NCBI RefSeq assembly: GCF_030159955.1
Contig: NZ_BSNK01000001.1
Span: 558,001 to 622,000, forward strand
Length of the DNA: 64,000 nt
Origin: Algimonas ampicilliniresistens
GTDB lineage: Bacteria > Pseudomonadota > Alphaproteobacteria > Caulobacterales > Maricaulaceae
Reading direction: 5' to 3'
This document shows positions 42,964 to 51,913 of this stretch, one piece after another. Numbering within the stretch: the first letter of the stretch is position 1; every line of letters begins with the position of its first letter. The position numbers and the translations under genes were made by a program. Below the pieces are notes generated by a model that searched no databases, was not told the origin of the DNA, and saw nothing but the letters and a program-made list of their open reading frames with translations.

Positions 42964-45714
42964 TTACGCGACTTTGGAAATATCGCTTTCGACGGCGCGG
43001 CCGGAATAATGTTCCAGAACTTCCAGAAGCTCAGTCTGTTTAACCGGCTTGGTCAGATAATGCGTCATGCCCGCATCTAGGCATTCCTGACGGTCATTCT
43101 TGAGCGCGTGCCCTGTCAGAGCAATGATCGGCACATTCCGGTGTCCGCGCTCAGCTTCCCAGTCGCGAATAGCTTTTGTCGCTTGAAATCCGTCCATAAC
43201 GGGCATGGATACGTCCATAAGTACAAGGGGGAAGCGCTCGGACTCGGCCATATAGAGGTCGGACGCGATCTTGCCATTTTCCGCAAACACAGGCTCGAAA
43301 GCAGATTCGACCAACATCAACCGGACAACATCGCGGTTGAGAGGGAAGTCTTCGGCGACGAGGATTTCCTGCTTGCCGGGATTAATCGGTTTCGCTTCCG
43401 CCACGGGTGCGGGTGCGGGTGCGGGTGCGGGTGCGGGTGCGGGTGCGGGTGCGGGTGACGGCACCGCAGCTTGAACAGGAGTAGGGGCCACTGCGGGCAT
43501 AGGTAGCGGTGTCGCAGCTTGAACAGGGGTAGGCGCGACCTCGGGCATAGGCGGCGGTGTCGCGACAATAGGCATCGGTCGAACAGATGAAACTGGCGCC
43601 TCGGCCGGTGCCGATATAATGTCGGACACAAGGTCTAATGCGCTGGGTTCCGGTGCGGCTTGAATCGGTTGGTAGTCACTGGCTGGGTCTGCGGTCACAG
43701 TGACGGGCGGTGTGTCAGCCTGAGCTCGTCGTGACAGAACGCGGCCTAATGTTTCAAATAGACGCCGCTCGCGCACAGGTTTGACGAGATAGGTCTCAAT
43801 TCCGATTTCAACGAGATCCGTGCTTGAAACCGACTGATCGCATGAAGACAGCATCACAATCGGCGGGACGTCGATGCTGGTTTGTTTGGTGAGGAGTGAG
43901 GCCAACTCTCGGCCATTCACGCCTGGCATGAGATAGTCGAGTAAGATGACGTCATAAGGCTGTGCGTCAGGTGTTTCTGCAGCGGTTTTGAGCGCTTCGG
44001 CAGCCTCAACACCGTTCACGACGGCATGACTTGTCATTCCCCACCCGGCGATTTGGTCATGAAGCACCATACGATTGACGTCGATATCGTCGACAATGAG
44101 GGCATGTTTTCCAGAGATCGCGGCCACATCGAATGTTTCAGCGCGAGCATTACGATCTATCTTGAGCGGGATACTGACGCCAAAGGTCGAGCCGACGCCG
44201 ACTTCCGACGTCACATTGACAGTTCCGCCCATCATTTCGACGATGCGTTTGGTGATCGCCAAGCCAAGCCCTGTGCCGCCATAGACACGGGTGGTCGACC
44301 CATCTGCCTGAGTGAACTTGTCGAATACGGCTTGCAGGTTGTCTGCCGCAATACCGATTCCCGTATCAATAACGTCCAGCGTCACCATAGGTTGATCCGG
44401 ATTGTCGTCCGATGCCTCGACTTTTACGTCTATTCTGACGTGCCCATCGGCGGTGAACTTAATAGCGTTGCCAAGCAAATTGGTCAGGATCTGACGAATT
44501 CGGCCTGCGTCACCGATAAAATGTTTAGGCAACTCGCTGGGATAATTGATGATCAGTTCCAAACCCTTATCCTGAGCATTGGCCACAAGCAGGGAAGTCA
44601 CGTCGCTGACGGATGATTTCAGATCGAACGGCGTTGGGTCGAGTTTCATGGCGCCGGCTTCGATTTTTGAGAAATCGAGAATATCATTGATGATGCAGAG
44701 CAGCGCACTCGCCGAATTGGTGATGACATCGACATATTCGCGTTGGCGATCATCGATGCTGGATAGAGCCAACAATCCCGCCATCCCCAGAATGCCGTTC
44801 ATTGGAGTGCGGATTTCATGGCTCATATTGGCCAAGAATTCAGATTTGGCCTTGCTGGCCATGACTGCTTCTTCTGTTGCGCTTTCTAAAGCGGCTTGCT
44901 GGCGGTGCTCTCGATCGACATCTTTGACAAAAGCCCGCAGGCGCAGTGGCCGTCCGTTTGGATCATAAACGATCTCAGCATTGGTCCGAGACCAGCGTAG
45001 TGACCCGTCCCGCGCTTTGGTGCGAGTTTCAATCTCGAATCTAGATTTCTCTCGAGTTAGACCCCCAATCGCCGATTTGACGATCTCCCGGTCCTCCGGC
45101 GGCACAATGCTAACAATGCCCTGAGTATAGACATTTTTCAGCGTATCTTGATCGAGATAGTCCTGCAGAGATTTCGACAGCGTGTAGGTCTTTGTTCCGA
45201 AATCATAAATCCAATAGCCCGCATTGCCGAGATAAAGCGCTGCGTCGAGTAATCGGTCTTTTTCAACCAGTTCCGTGACGTCCGAGGCAACAGACATAGT
45301 GTAGCCATTGCCCAAGACTTGACGACAGAATCGGTGGGTGGTGCCGTCACCGAGTTTGACCAATCGAGATGTGTTCTCTTCGTCAGCGCCGCTTAGCGCT
45401 TTTTTACGTTGCTCATCTTCAGACAATGCATTCTGAGCCATGATTTCAGGCGTCATCATACCTTTTTCAGCCATGACGGCGTGCATCTTTGAAAGAGGGT
45501 CTCCGAGTTGGATATCCCCTTCACCGAGTTTAAGTTGGCGAATAGAGGCGTTGGATAAAAGTCGGTAGCGCATGTCCTCGTCGAGGATCGCGACGCCGAC
45601 ATCCAAGTTCTGCAATATCATGTTCAGGAACTCGCGTTCCTGCCCAGGCTCCACGATCGTCGGTTTCGTTGCGGACGCTTCGTCATTGAAGGCGCCACTG
45701 GCGATATCGTTCAT
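42964..45714 (-). CDS. Hybrid sensor histidine kinase with two receiver domains
   Basis: A 916-residue cytoplasmic signalling kinase with no membrane helix. Order of domains: two PAS-type sensors (about residues 20-130 and 155-275), HisKA with the phospho-acceptor His299 ([12 protein letters not shown]), an HATPase domain (about 405-525, including the DTGIGIA and GTGLGLAI motifs), a receiver with Asp593 (LLDYLMPG), a Pro/Ala-rich linker (about 680-780), and a second receiver with Asp834 (LMDVSMPV). No HPt domain is present, so a separate phosphotransfer protein is expected. The ATG at 45714 is chosen because AGGGACAGG adjoins it and the upstream extension is low-complexity. Signal unknown. 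Confidence 0.9.
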   Translation of the reverse strand: MNDIASGAFNDEASATKPTIVEPGQEREFLNMILQNLDVGVAILDEDMRYRLLSNASIRQLKLGEGDIQLGDPLSKMHAVMAEKGMMTPEIMAQNALSEDEQRKKALSGADEENTSRLVKLGDGTTHRFCRQVLGNGYTMSVASDVTELVEKDRLLDAALYLGNAGYWIYDFGTKTYTLSKSLQDYLDQDTLKNVYTQGIVSIVPPEDREIVKSAIGGLTREKSRFEIETRTKARDGSLRWSRTNAEIVYDPNGRPLRLRAFVKDVDREHRQQAALESATEEAVMASKAKSEFLANMSHEIRTPMNGILGMAGLLALSSIDDRQREYVDVITNSASALLCIINDILDFSKIEAGAMKLDPTPFDLKSSVSDVTSLLVANAQDKGLELIINYPSELPKHFIGDAGRIRQILTNLLGNAIKFTADGHVRIDVKVEASDDNPDQPMVTLDVIDTGIGIAADNLQAVFDKFTQADGSTTRVYGGTGLGLAITKRIVEMMGGTVNVTSEVGVGSTFGVSIPLKIDRNARAETFDVAAISGKHALIVDDIDVNRMVLHDQIAGWGMTSHAVVNGVEAAEALKTAAETPDAQPYDVILLDYLMPGVNGRELASLLTKQTSIDVPPIVMLSSCDQSVSSTDLVEIGIETYLVKPVRERRLFETLGRVLSRRAQADTPPVTVTADPASDYQPIQAAPEPSALDLVSDIISAPAEAPVSSVRPMPIVATPPPMPEVAPTPVQAATPLPMPAVAPTPVQAAVPSPAPAPAPAPAPAPAPAPVAEAKPINPGKQEILVAEDFPLNRDVVRLMLVESAFEPVFAENGKIASDLYMAESERFPLVLMDVSMPVMDGFQATKAIRDWEAERGHRNVPIIALTGHALKNDRQECLDAGMTHYLTKPVKQTELLEVLEHYSGRAVESDISKVA
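43405..43457. repeat. (GGGTGC)n tandem repeat in the histidine kinase linker
   Basis: Eight perfect GGGTGC units and a partial ninth encode alternating Pro-Ala on the minus strand. The unit is six bases, so gain or loss of copies changes linker length without shifting the frame. The purity of the repeat suggests recent slippage. Confidence 0.95.
43466..43561. repeat. Two imperfect 48-bp tandem units in the kinase linker
   Basis: Two adjacent 48-bp units each start GCAGCTTGAACAGG and encode a 16-residue Pro/Ala/Val/Thr block (APTPVQAA core). They differ at several bases. Together with the neighbouring hexamer tract they build the flexible linker between the two receiver domains. Confidence 0.8.
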
Positions 45715-45785
45715 CCTGTCCCTACCCGTCCGCGGTACTGTCACGCTCGGGATATTCTGTCGGCCAAAGGGGTTAAGATTTCGGC

Positions 45786-45823
45786 AAAAAAAAGCCGGAC
45801 GCTTGCGAGGCAAGGTCCGGCTT
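45786..45823 (-). terminator. Strong minus-strand intrinsic terminator upstream of the kinase
   Basis: Read on the minus strand, AAGCCGGAC / GTCCGGCTT form a 9-bp stem continued by CTTGC/GCAAG (apart from one bulged base) around a 3-nt loop, followed by a run of eight T residues. The structure lies 175 nt after the LysR stop and 72 nt before the kinase start, so it isolates the kinase gene from transcription entering from LysR. Confidence 0.88.
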
Positions 45824-45866
45824 AAGTCTTCGCAATTCAGTCGGGGAGAGTGACTTGCGGTATAAA
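45786..45866 (-). ncRNA. Candidate small RNA ending at the intrinsic terminator
   Basis: The segment before the terminator folds on the minus strand into a small hairpin, AGTC-(9 nt)-GACT at 45839-45855, whose loop reads ACTCTCCCC, a potential anti-Shine-Dalgarno sequence. With the terminator stem this gives a two-hairpin RNA of about 70-80 nt. A TTTATA/TATACC element at 45859-45866 might be a -10, but no convincing -35 is present; the RNA could instead be processed from the LysR 3' UTR. An overlapping 46-codon frame has no ribosome-binding site and runs through the terminator. The rest of the 283-nt gap shows no gene. Confidence 0.35.
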
Positions 45867-45997
45867 ACACAGCAGCGGCAAAAGGGAGGACGTCGCTGTG
45901 TGTTGGATTGCATTTAAGAAGTTGCGGGTCTGGTTAGAACCGTTAGCGGTGCAACCAACCTATGCTTTTCTGCATGACTTAGAGAACCGCTCTGCGG

Positions 45998-46912
45998 TCA
46001 CCCGGTAATTAGGGGCGACGTTCGAGTGACTTTTTGCAGAAATTCTCGGAAGACTTTCGCCTTTGCTGAGCCGCGAAGTTCAGTCGGATAAACGAAGTAT
46101 AAGTCGAAACTTTCACCGCGCACTTCCGGCAAAATACGTACCAACCGGCGCGTCGCCGCCGTCATGTAATCCGGTAATCCAGCAAGCCCGATGCCAGCTT
46201 CTGCAGCTCGCATAATGCCGTGGAGGTTATTGATGCTCATCACGGGTTTGCGCGGTTCTTCTGATGGTTCTCGTCCGACGGTTAGCGCCCAGTTAGAGCT
46301 TTGCAGTTTTGAGGGCAGTAACCCGCCAAAGGCGACAATCTTATGGTTGTCGAGATCCTTCGCTGATGTCGGCGCGCCGAATTCAGCAAGGTAACTCGGC
46401 GCGGCGTAGAGGGACTGCGTGATCTGGCCAAGTTTTCTTTCGATGAGATCGCCTTGGGTCGACGGCCATGGCCGGAGGGCACAATCCACGTCAAACGCCA
46501 TCAGGTCATGTTCAGAATCTTCCAAAATTAGCTGAACTTCAATCTCTGGATAGGCTTTCATGAATTCGGGCAGCACGGTCGTCAGCCAGTTTGAGCCCAA
46601 AGAAATAGGGGAGCTAACCCGTAAAACGCCCTGCGGTAGCTGACGGATATTCTGCACACTTGCCAAGCTCATGGCGATGCGACCGTGGACATCGTTGGCT
46701 GTTTTAAACAGCATTGCGCCTTCTTCGGTCAGGGTGAGGCCGCGTGCATGACGGTGAAAGAGTGGCAGGTTCATTGCGTCTTCAAGCGCGGCGATCTGGC
46801 GCGAGACCGCACTTTGGGAAATACCCAAATCTTCAGCCGCGCGGGTCAGCGATCCAGACCGTGCCGCCGCGTGGAAGGTCTTAAGTTTGTCCCAGTCGAT
46901 TGAATCTGGCAT
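45998..46912 (-). CDS. LysR-family transcriptional regulator
   Basis: A 304-residue LysR-type regulator with an N-terminal winged helix (about residues 8-66, FHAAARSGSLTRAAEDLGISQSAVSRQIA in two parts) and a periplasmic-binding-like effector domain (about 92-296). AGGAGA lies 6 nt before the ATG. The gene diverges from a membrane protein gene with only 40 nt between starts; LysR proteins often control the divergent neighbour, so the gene at 46953 is the first candidate target. The effector is not known. Confidence 0.92.
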   Translation of the reverse strand: MPDSIDWDKLKTFHAAARSGSLTRAAEDLGISQSAVSRQIAALEDAMNLPLFHRHARGLTLTEEGAMLFKTANDVHGRIAMSLASVQNIRQLPQGVLRVSSPISLGSNWLTTVLPEFMKAYPEIEVQLILEDSEHDLMAFDVDCALRPWPSTQGDLIERKLGQITQSLYAAPSYLAEFGAPTSAKDLDNHKIVAFGGLLPSKLQSSNWALTVGREPSEEPRKPVMSINNLHGIMRAAEAGIGLAGLPDYMTAATRRLVRILPEVRGESFDLYFVYPTELRGSAKAKVFREFLQKVTRTSPLITG

Positions 46913-46952
46913 GGCGTTCTCCTAACGAAATTCTAGCTAACGGAAAGTGTCA

Positions 46953-47666
46953 ATGGCTCCCCGTACCTTCTGGATCGTCTGTGCTCTGTTGGGCATGGCG
47001 ACGATCATTGTCGCTTTGGCGATCTTTCCGATGTTTCCGAGCGACTCTGCTAGCGATGTGAGTGGTTATGGCGGCGTGGTTTATGCCTTTGAATTTGCGA
47101 GGGTTCCGAAAGATTTAACAGACATTTTCGGTTTGGTTGACGATCCGGATCGGGCGCGTCGAATTACTATGATGGATGCGGGCAATCGCTGGGATTTCTT
47201 GTTTATGACAGTTTACGGGCTCTTCGGCGTGTTCTTTGGTATTGCTGCGATGCGGAGTGTGTCAAAAATTTGGGCATGGATCGCCATCTTGGCTGTCATA
47301 GCGAGCGTCGCTGATCTTATAGAAACAGGAACTTTATTGTCACTTACTGAAGAAATGGCCGATGGAGGCACCTTGTTTCCAGGCCTTCATTATCTCTGGA
47401 TTCCCGTGACAATCAAGTTCGCCGCCTTAGCCGCGAGTGTGATGGGGGCGGGCCTCTTTATTGCGACGCGACGCGGGATCGTCTGGAACGTTCTCGGCGC
47501 GTTGACCGTGCTGGCATCAGTTTTGGTGATTCCGGGACTCATAGTCCCGTCGGCTTATGGTGGGCTACTTGGCCCTGCCGTTGGCGTCGGCTGGATCGTC
47601 ATGCTCGCCTACGCCATCAGTGTCGCAATTCGTAGACCTACTCAACTGGCTGGATCGCCGCGCTAA
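46953..47666 (+). CDS. Multi-span membrane protein of unknown function
   Basis: A 237-residue protein with about six membrane helices (roughly residues 5-25, 75-100, 105-125, 145-170, 175-195 and 205-228). A polar, possibly extracytoplasmic, segment of about 45 residues follows the first helix (SDSASDVSGYGG to DAGNRWD). No family is recognised. ATG 46953 is preferred over GTG 46947, both with GGAAAG upstream. The 3' end overlaps the convergent trxB gene by 29 nt, an unusually long convergent overlap. It is divergent from a LysR regulator. Confidence 0.7.
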   Translation: MAPRTFWIVCALLGMATIIVALAIFPMFPSDSASDVSGYGGVVYAFEFARVPKDLTDIFGLVDDPDRARRITMMDAGNRWDFLFMTVYGLFGVFFGIAAMRSVSKIWAWIAILAVIASVADLIETGTLLSLTEEMADGGTLFPGLHYLWIPVTIKFAALAASVMGAGLFIATRRGIVWNVLGALTVLASVLVIPGLIVPSAYGGLLGPAVGVGWIVMLAYAISVAIRRPTQLAGSPR

Positions 47667-48693
47667 GCGTTTCGATGTCCTTAGCTTTCATCTCAAGGTC
47701 ATTCGCCATCTCCTGACTGACATTGTCGGTCGCGGCTTCTGTTCCAAGTGCCTCTTCGGTTGCGAGCCAGCGTTCGGCTTCCAGCGCAGCCATACAGCCT
47801 AGACCTGCTGCCGTTACAGCCTGCCGATAGGTTTCATCGGACACATCGCCAGCCGCGAAAACGCCTGGCACATTGGTCCGTGTGCTATCGGGCGCGCTAA
47901 TGATGTAGCCGCCTTCATTCATCTCGACATGACCTTTGAAAACTTCGGTCGCGGGTTTGTGGCCGATGGCGATGAATACGCCATGCGTTGATAAAATCCG
48001 CTCTTCACCAGTTTCAACATTCTTAATCCGCGCACCGGTGACGTTGGGCATAGGCTTCGTGTCGCCGACAATCTCTTCCAGCGTGTGATTCCAAAGGATT
48101 TCGACATTGGCCTTGTTAAAGAGACGTTCCTGCAAGATTTTCTCGGCGCGAAGGCTATCGCGGCGATGAACCAGTGTGACTTTGCTTGCCAGTCCAGAGA
48201 GATAGAGCGCTTCTTCGACGGCTGTATTCCCGCCACCGACGACGACGACTTCTTTGCCGCGATAGAAAAACCCATCGCAAGTGGCGCAGGCCGAAACGCC
48301 AAACCCGCCAAAGGTTTGTTCCGATTCCAAGCCAAGCCACTTAGCTTGGGCGCCTGTTGCAATGATAATCGAGTCGGCTGTGTAGACCTTGCCGCCATCC
48401 CCGATCGCCTTGAATGGTCGGGACGAAAAATCGACATCGACGATCATATCTTCATAAAATTCGGTGCCAAATTTCAGCGCATGCTCTTTGAATTTCTCCA
48501 TCAGCTCAGGGCCCAGAATCTCAGGGAACCCTGGATAGTTCTCGACATCCGTCGTGATGGTCAATTGACCACCAGGCTGAAGACCCGCGACAATCGCCGG
48601 TTTCAGTAGAGCACGAGCCGCATAGACGGCTGCCGTATAGCCTGCGGGACCAGAGCCGATGATCAGGACGGGATGATGAACGGTGTCGCTCAT
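47638..48693 (-). CDS. trxB: Thioredoxin reductase (TrxB)
   Basis: A 351-residue FAD/NADPH enzyme that keeps thioredoxin reduced. FAD motif GSGPAGYTAAVYAARA (about residues 13-28), redox pair Cys136-Ala-Thr-Cys139 (SACATCDG), NADPH motif VVGGGNTAVEEALYLS (about 153-168) and GVFAAGDV (about 287-294) are all present. The ATG at 48693 is chosen because AAGG precedes it and it begins at the conserved N terminus. The C terminus carries about 30 extra acidic residues beyond the usual end (after LEAERWL), which is uncommon for the low-molecular-weight class. The final 29 nt overlap the convergent membrane gene. Confidence 0.95.
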   Translation of the reverse strand: MSDTVHHPVLIIGSGPAGYTAAVYAARALLKPAIVAGLQPGGQLTITTDVENYPGFPEILGPELMEKFKEHALKFGTEFYEDMIVDVDFSSRPFKAIGDGGKVYTADSIIIATGAQAKWLGLESEQTFGGFGVSACATCDGFFYRGKEVVVVGGGNTAVEEALYLSGLASKVTLVHRRDSLRAEKILQERLFNKANVEILWNHTLEEIVGDTKPMPNVTGARIKNVETGEERILSTHGVFIAIGHKPATEVFKGHVEMNEGGYIISAPDSTRTNVPGVFAAGDVSDETYRQAVTAAGLGCMAALEAERWLATEEALGTEAATDNVSQEMANDLEMKAKDIETLSAAIQPVE

Positions 48694-48824
48694 GGAAAGG
48701 GCCTTACGTTGATGAAGGTTTGAAATAGGGTGCGCAGCGAGGCGTCGCAAGCGCAGGGCAGGGTTGAGCTGTCACCTTCCTGTGAGTGGTTGCGTGACCA
48801 AGGGGGTTTTGGGTAGGGTATGGT

Positions 48825-49679
48825 ATGCGCCCATTCAATCCGACCCTTCTAATCGCCACGCTCCTGCTGATGGGATGTGCCACAAGCGTAAGCTCTGCCC
48901 CAATGGTTTCTAAGCCAGCGCCCATCCCGACGGAGCATATGCCGCAACCTGCCATGCTGATCTATTCAGACACGGCTGGGTGGCGTCACGAAGAGGGGAT
49001 TGCCGGGGGCAACGTTGCGCTCATGGAAATCGCTGGAGACAAAGGTCTCGGTTATTTTACGACACAGCACTCAGAAATATTCAATGCAGAGACATTGTCT
49101 CGCTTTGATCTCATTGTTTTCAACAGTGCGACGGGCGACTCATTGAGCGCGGATCAAAAAGCCGCTTTTGAAGCATGGCTGGCCGATGATGGCGCGGTCA
49201 TCTTGATCCATGGCAGCATCGATGCCAGCCAGAGCGACTGGTCATTCTATCAGGACGAGATGGTCGGCCCACACTTTATCTCGCACCCGATGGCGCCACA
49301 GTTTCAGGCCGCCGACATTGTCGTTCTGAATACGGGTCACCCCGTGATGGCGGGTTTGCCCGATCGGTTTTCCGCGACGGATGAATGGTATTCGTTTGAT
49401 GGTGTTCCAGATGATCGTTTCGTTACACTCGCGGGTCTGGACGAGACGACCTATGATCCGCGCAACACGGTCTATGGGGTCGAAGATTTGCGCATGGGCG
49501 ATCAGCCGGAAGACCATGCGATTATTTGGGCGCGCTGCCTACCAGATGGCGGTCGTGTCGTCGCCAGCGCACTGGGTCATACGATTGAGAGTTTTAAGGC
49601 AACCGAGCATCGTCAACTCTTGAGCAACGCCATCGACTGGACCCGGCGGGCCGGCGAAGATGCTGTGGGTTGTGAATAG
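48825..49679 (+). CDS. ThuA-domain lipoprotein
   Basis: A 284-residue lipoprotein (lipobox LLMGC, Cys at about residue 18) with a ThuA domain of the class I glutamine amidotransferase-like fold (about residues 45-280). Recognisable elements are YSDTAGWRHEEG at the start, the LIVFNSATGDSLS strand and the ATDEWYSF segment. ThuA proteins are linked to trehalose and other sugar metabolism; the specific role is unknown. The ATG at 48825 has GGG/GGTA upstream but no clean ribosome-binding site. The stop lies 3 nt from the stop of the convergent ELM1-type gene. Confidence 0.85.
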   Translation: MRPFNPTLLIATLLLMGCATSVSSAPMVSKPAPIPTEHMPQPAMLIYSDTAGWRHEEGIAGGNVALMEIAGDKGLGYFTTQHSEIFNAETLSRFDLIVFNSATGDSLSADQKAAFEAWLADDGAVILIHGSIDASQSDWSFYQDEMVGPHFISHPMAPQFQAADIVVLNTGHPVMAGLPDRFSATDEWYSFDGVPDDRFVTLAGLDETTYDPRNTVYGVEDLRMGDQPEDHAIIWARCLPDGGRVVASALGHTIESFKATEHRQLLSNAIDWTRRAGEDAVGCE

Positions 49680-49682
49680 GCG

Positions 49683-50624
49683 CTAGCGCATTCGTTCTAG
49701 GACTTTTTCTGCAATCCGACTGGTTTCGTCCAGGGCTGGATAGGGCTCAATGTCGAGCTTGTTGTCCCATCGTTTGACCCCGCACCGCGCCCCAAGCGCA
49801 TCATAGAGTTGCTGGAATTTGCCGGGCTTGCCGTCCATGGGTAGCCGGTAGACAGGTTTCCCTGTCGCGCAGGCTTCCGTCAGCATATTGGTGCTGTCTT
49901 CCGTCACAAACAAGACGTCGGCGGCACCGAGAAAGGCGAAATACGGGTTCGCCCCCGCGCTATCAGGCGTGTGAAGCCAAGTAGAAGCGTCGTCGCTCGC
50001 GAACTTTTCCCAAGCCACGCGGGCCGTATCCGGCGTGCGGCGCGATGTTGTGATCAGAAGGTTGTAACCCCGATCCCTTAGAGTTTTTGCGGCGCTCAGA
50101 TGGGTTTGGATGATCTCAGTGCCCATAGCGTGGGTCTGGCTAGGTCCACCGATTGCAAACAGGGCGCGCGGCATTGGCAGGCGTTTGAGATGGTCAGTCT
50201 CGACCAGCGTGCCCGTGATAATCCGGTCCCGCGTAATACGGTTGGGCGACCCGATCATGGTTTCGACACAAGGGTCGCTTAACTCATCATGTTCCGGCGC
50301 AATGACCAGGTCAAAGCGCGATGGATCCGTCCGGGGGTCTTGAATGAAAGTTGTGAAAGCGGGGCGGCCGCTACGGCGCAACGCGATCAGCGGTGCAATT
50401 GCCTGCCGCCCACATCCGATAACAAGATCGGCTTCCGGTAATCCGAAGTCCCGGGTCAGAGCAAGCTGTAGCGATGGCGGTAGGGCGGCGAAAACCGAAT
50501 TGTGCGACAGTGTATGGGTCGCGACTTCGCAATGATCCTGAGCCAGCCTAGCGATGGCTTCCGCCAACCCCAGCGCCTGATTCTCGATCCCGCGCCGACC
50601 ATCAGTGACGACGAGGATTCGCAT
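49683..50624 (-). CDS. ELM1-family (DUF1022) protein
   Basis: A 313-residue protein of the mitochondrial fission ELM1 family (DUF1022), which is shared by plants and alphaproteobacteria. It begins RILVVTDGRRGIENQALGLAEA, and family phrases GCGRQAIAPLIALRR, FTTFIQDPRTDPSRFDLVIAPEHDE (in two parts) and TEDSTNMLTEA follow. The fold resembles GT-B glycosyltransferases. The bacterial function is not established; a glycosyltransferase-like role in the envelope is possible. It starts 9 nt after greA on the same strand. Confidence 0.9.
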   Translation of the reverse strand: MRILVVTDGRRGIENQALGLAEAIARLAQDHCEVATHTLSHNSVFAALPPSLQLALTRDFGLPEADLVIGCGRQAIAPLIALRRSGRPAFTTFIQDPRTDPSRFDLVIAPEHDELSDPCVETMIGSPNRITRDRIITGTLVETDHLKRLPMPRALFAIGGPSQTHAMGTEIIQTHLSAAKTLRDRGYNLLITTSRRTPDTARVAWEKFASDDASTWLHTPDSAGANPYFAFLGAADVLFVTEDSTNMLTEACATGKPVYRLPMDGKPGKFQQLYDALGARCGVKRWDNKLDIEPYPALDETSRIAEKVLERMR

Positions 50625-50633
50625 GCTCAGAGT

Positions 50634-51116
50634 TTATCCAGCTTTCGGGTAACTGATATCGAGGATTTCGTAGCCTTTGGCACCGCCGGGCGCGACAACC
50701 TCGAATGGATCACCGACTTCCTTGCCAATCATGGCGCGTGCAATCGGGCTGGTGTTGGAAATCTTGCCGTTTTTTACGTTGGCCTCGTCTTCGCCCACAA
50801 TCTGGTAGGCAGACTCTTCATCCGTATCTTCGTTGACGATTTTGACGACGGCCCCGAATGTCACCCGATCACCCTTCAGGTTTGACGTGTCGATGACTTG
50901 AGCCAAGGAGAGCTTTAGCTCGAGTTCTTGAATACGGCCTTCAATGAAGCCCTGCTTTTCTTTGGCGGCATGGTATTCCGCGTTCTCAGACAGATCACCG
51001 TGATCGCGCGCGACAGAGATCGCTTGGATTATTTCCGGACGTTCTGTTGATTTGAGATGCTTTAGTTCCACTTCCAGTGCGGCGTGGCCCTCAGGTGTCA
51101 TCGGATATTTCTGCAT
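50634..51116 (-). CDS. greA: Transcription elongation factor GreA
   Basis: A 160-residue factor that rescues backtracked RNA polymerase by stimulating transcript cleavage. The N-terminal coiled coil (about residues 1-75) contains [16 protein letters not shown] with the catalytic acidic tip; the C-terminal domain (about 80-158) ends [16 protein letters not shown]. The ATG at 51116 matches the conserved N terminus [10 protein letters not shown]; a longer frame from 51185 is not needed. Its leader holds a short hairpin (GTGTCC-3 nt-GGACAC at 51152-51166). An ELM1-type gene follows 9 nt downstream. Confidence 0.96.
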   Translation of the reverse strand: MQKYPMTPEGHAALEVELKHLKSTERPEIIQAISVARDHGDLSENAEYHAAKEKQGFIEGRIQELELKLSLAQVIDTSNLKGDRVTFGAVVKIVNEDTDEESAYQIVGEDEANVKNGKISNTSPIARAMIGKEVGDPFEVVAPGGAKGYEILDISYPKAG

Positions 51117-51310
51117 AATCGGGTCTCTCGGACGGTGAATTGGCAGAGCAAGTGTCCAACGGACACCAATGCAAGCCGAAGACATTTAGAAGATTTTAGA
51201 AGCGAATCAAGACTTTGCCTCCGCAATAAAAGGAGATCACGCAAACATTATCGTTTTTCAATAAATCTTTTATTGCTTAACGACGGTTGTCGTCGTAATC
51301 ATAGGGCAGA

Positions 51311-51338
51311 CATCAGGGACGGTGCCACGATCCTGATG
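51311..51338 (+). promoter_or_regulatory. Leader hairpin before the UrcA-family gene
   Basis: CATCAGG and CCTGATG (7 bp, 14-nt loop) form a stem that ends 28 nt before the ATG and 16 nt before the ribosome-binding site. A further 5-bp stem, ACGAC/GTCGT, lies at 51280-51293. The 250-nt gap between divergent greA and the UrcA gene has no other gene; it holds an A/T-rich stretch around 51243-51280 suitable for a promoter. Regulatory role inferred only. Confidence 0.4.
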
Positions 51339-51366
51339 CCACGTGGAGACGAGAAAAGGAGACCCT

Positions 51367-51726
51367 ATGTCCCGCATTAATACCCAGAAAACTTTATCCC
51401 GTAGTGCGTTTGCGCTTGCTGCAGCCCTCAGCTTGGCTGTTGTGCCAATCGCGGCCCAAGCAGCGGCTACGACTGTTGAAGTCAGCGCTCGCTCTTACGG
51501 CGAAAAAGTGACGTTTACCTACGTTATGGACGAAATGGATACCGATGAAGCTGCAGCCGAAATGTACAAGGCGATGGCGCGCAAAGCGGACGTCGCATGC
51601 AAAAAAGATATTCCGCGCAGTCTCGGCCGGACAGTGAATAAGAAACGCTGCACAAAACAGATTCTCAACGGATTTGTGAAGGACCTCGATAATGATCGGA
51701 TCTCTGGTTTGCACAAAGCAAGCTAG
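51367..51726 (+). CDS. UrcA-family secreted protein
   Basis: A 119-residue protein with a signal peptide (residues 1-30, ending AAQAAA) and a small UrcA-type domain with two conserved cysteines, Cys in DVACKKDI and in KKRCTKQI, probably disulfide-bonded. UrcA is named for a uracil-induced CtrA-linked protein of Caulobacter; the function is unknown. AAGGAG lies 7 nt before the ATG at 51367. A hairpin follows the stop. The bases around the start (GGAGACGAGAAAA at 51345-51357) recur after the gene at 51809-51821. Confidence 0.85.
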   Translation: MSRINTQKTLSRSAFALAAALSLAVVPIAAQAAATTVEVSARSYGEKVTFTYVMDEMDTDEAAAEMYKAMARKADVACKKDIPRSLGRTVNKKRCTKQILNGFVKDLDNDRISGLHKAS

Positions 51727-51758
51727 TCACCGGAACGTCTAAGGTCTGAAAAAGCGAA

Positions 51759-51782
51759 GCGGCGGGAGTGCCATCCCGCCGC
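51759..51782. terminator. Hairpin after the UrcA-family gene
   Basis: GCGGCGGGA and TCCCGCCGC form a 9-bp perfect stem around a 6-nt loop, 33 nt after the stop. On the plus strand no T-run follows; on the minus strand TTCGCTTTTT follows. It is probably a transcript end or stability element for the UrcA mRNA, but the better T-run points the other way, so polarity is uncertain. Confidence 0.6.
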
Positions 51783-51913
51783 CTCATGTTCGGTTCCATT
51801 CTTCGAAAGGAGACGAGAAAAAGAGACGAACGCTTCTTTTGTGAAAATTCTGACATGAAGAGTCAAGGTTAGACCGCGTTGCGCGCAAGCGACTGCGCGC
51901 TTACACCGCATGA

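Noticed and set aside
43405-43457. CRISPR-like or phase-variable on/off repeat
   Set aside because: Unit is 6 bp with no spacers, and copy changes keep the reading frame, so it cannot switch the gene off.
43108-43474. Gly/Cys-repeat plus-strand frames over the GGGTGC tract
   Set aside because: Shadow of the Pro-Ala linker of the histidine kinase; composition follows the hexamer repeat.
45781-45921. 46-codon minus-strand frame in the LysR-kinase gap
   Set aside because: No ribosome-binding site, runs through the intrinsic terminator stem, and its composition follows the hairpin; a small RNA explains the region better.
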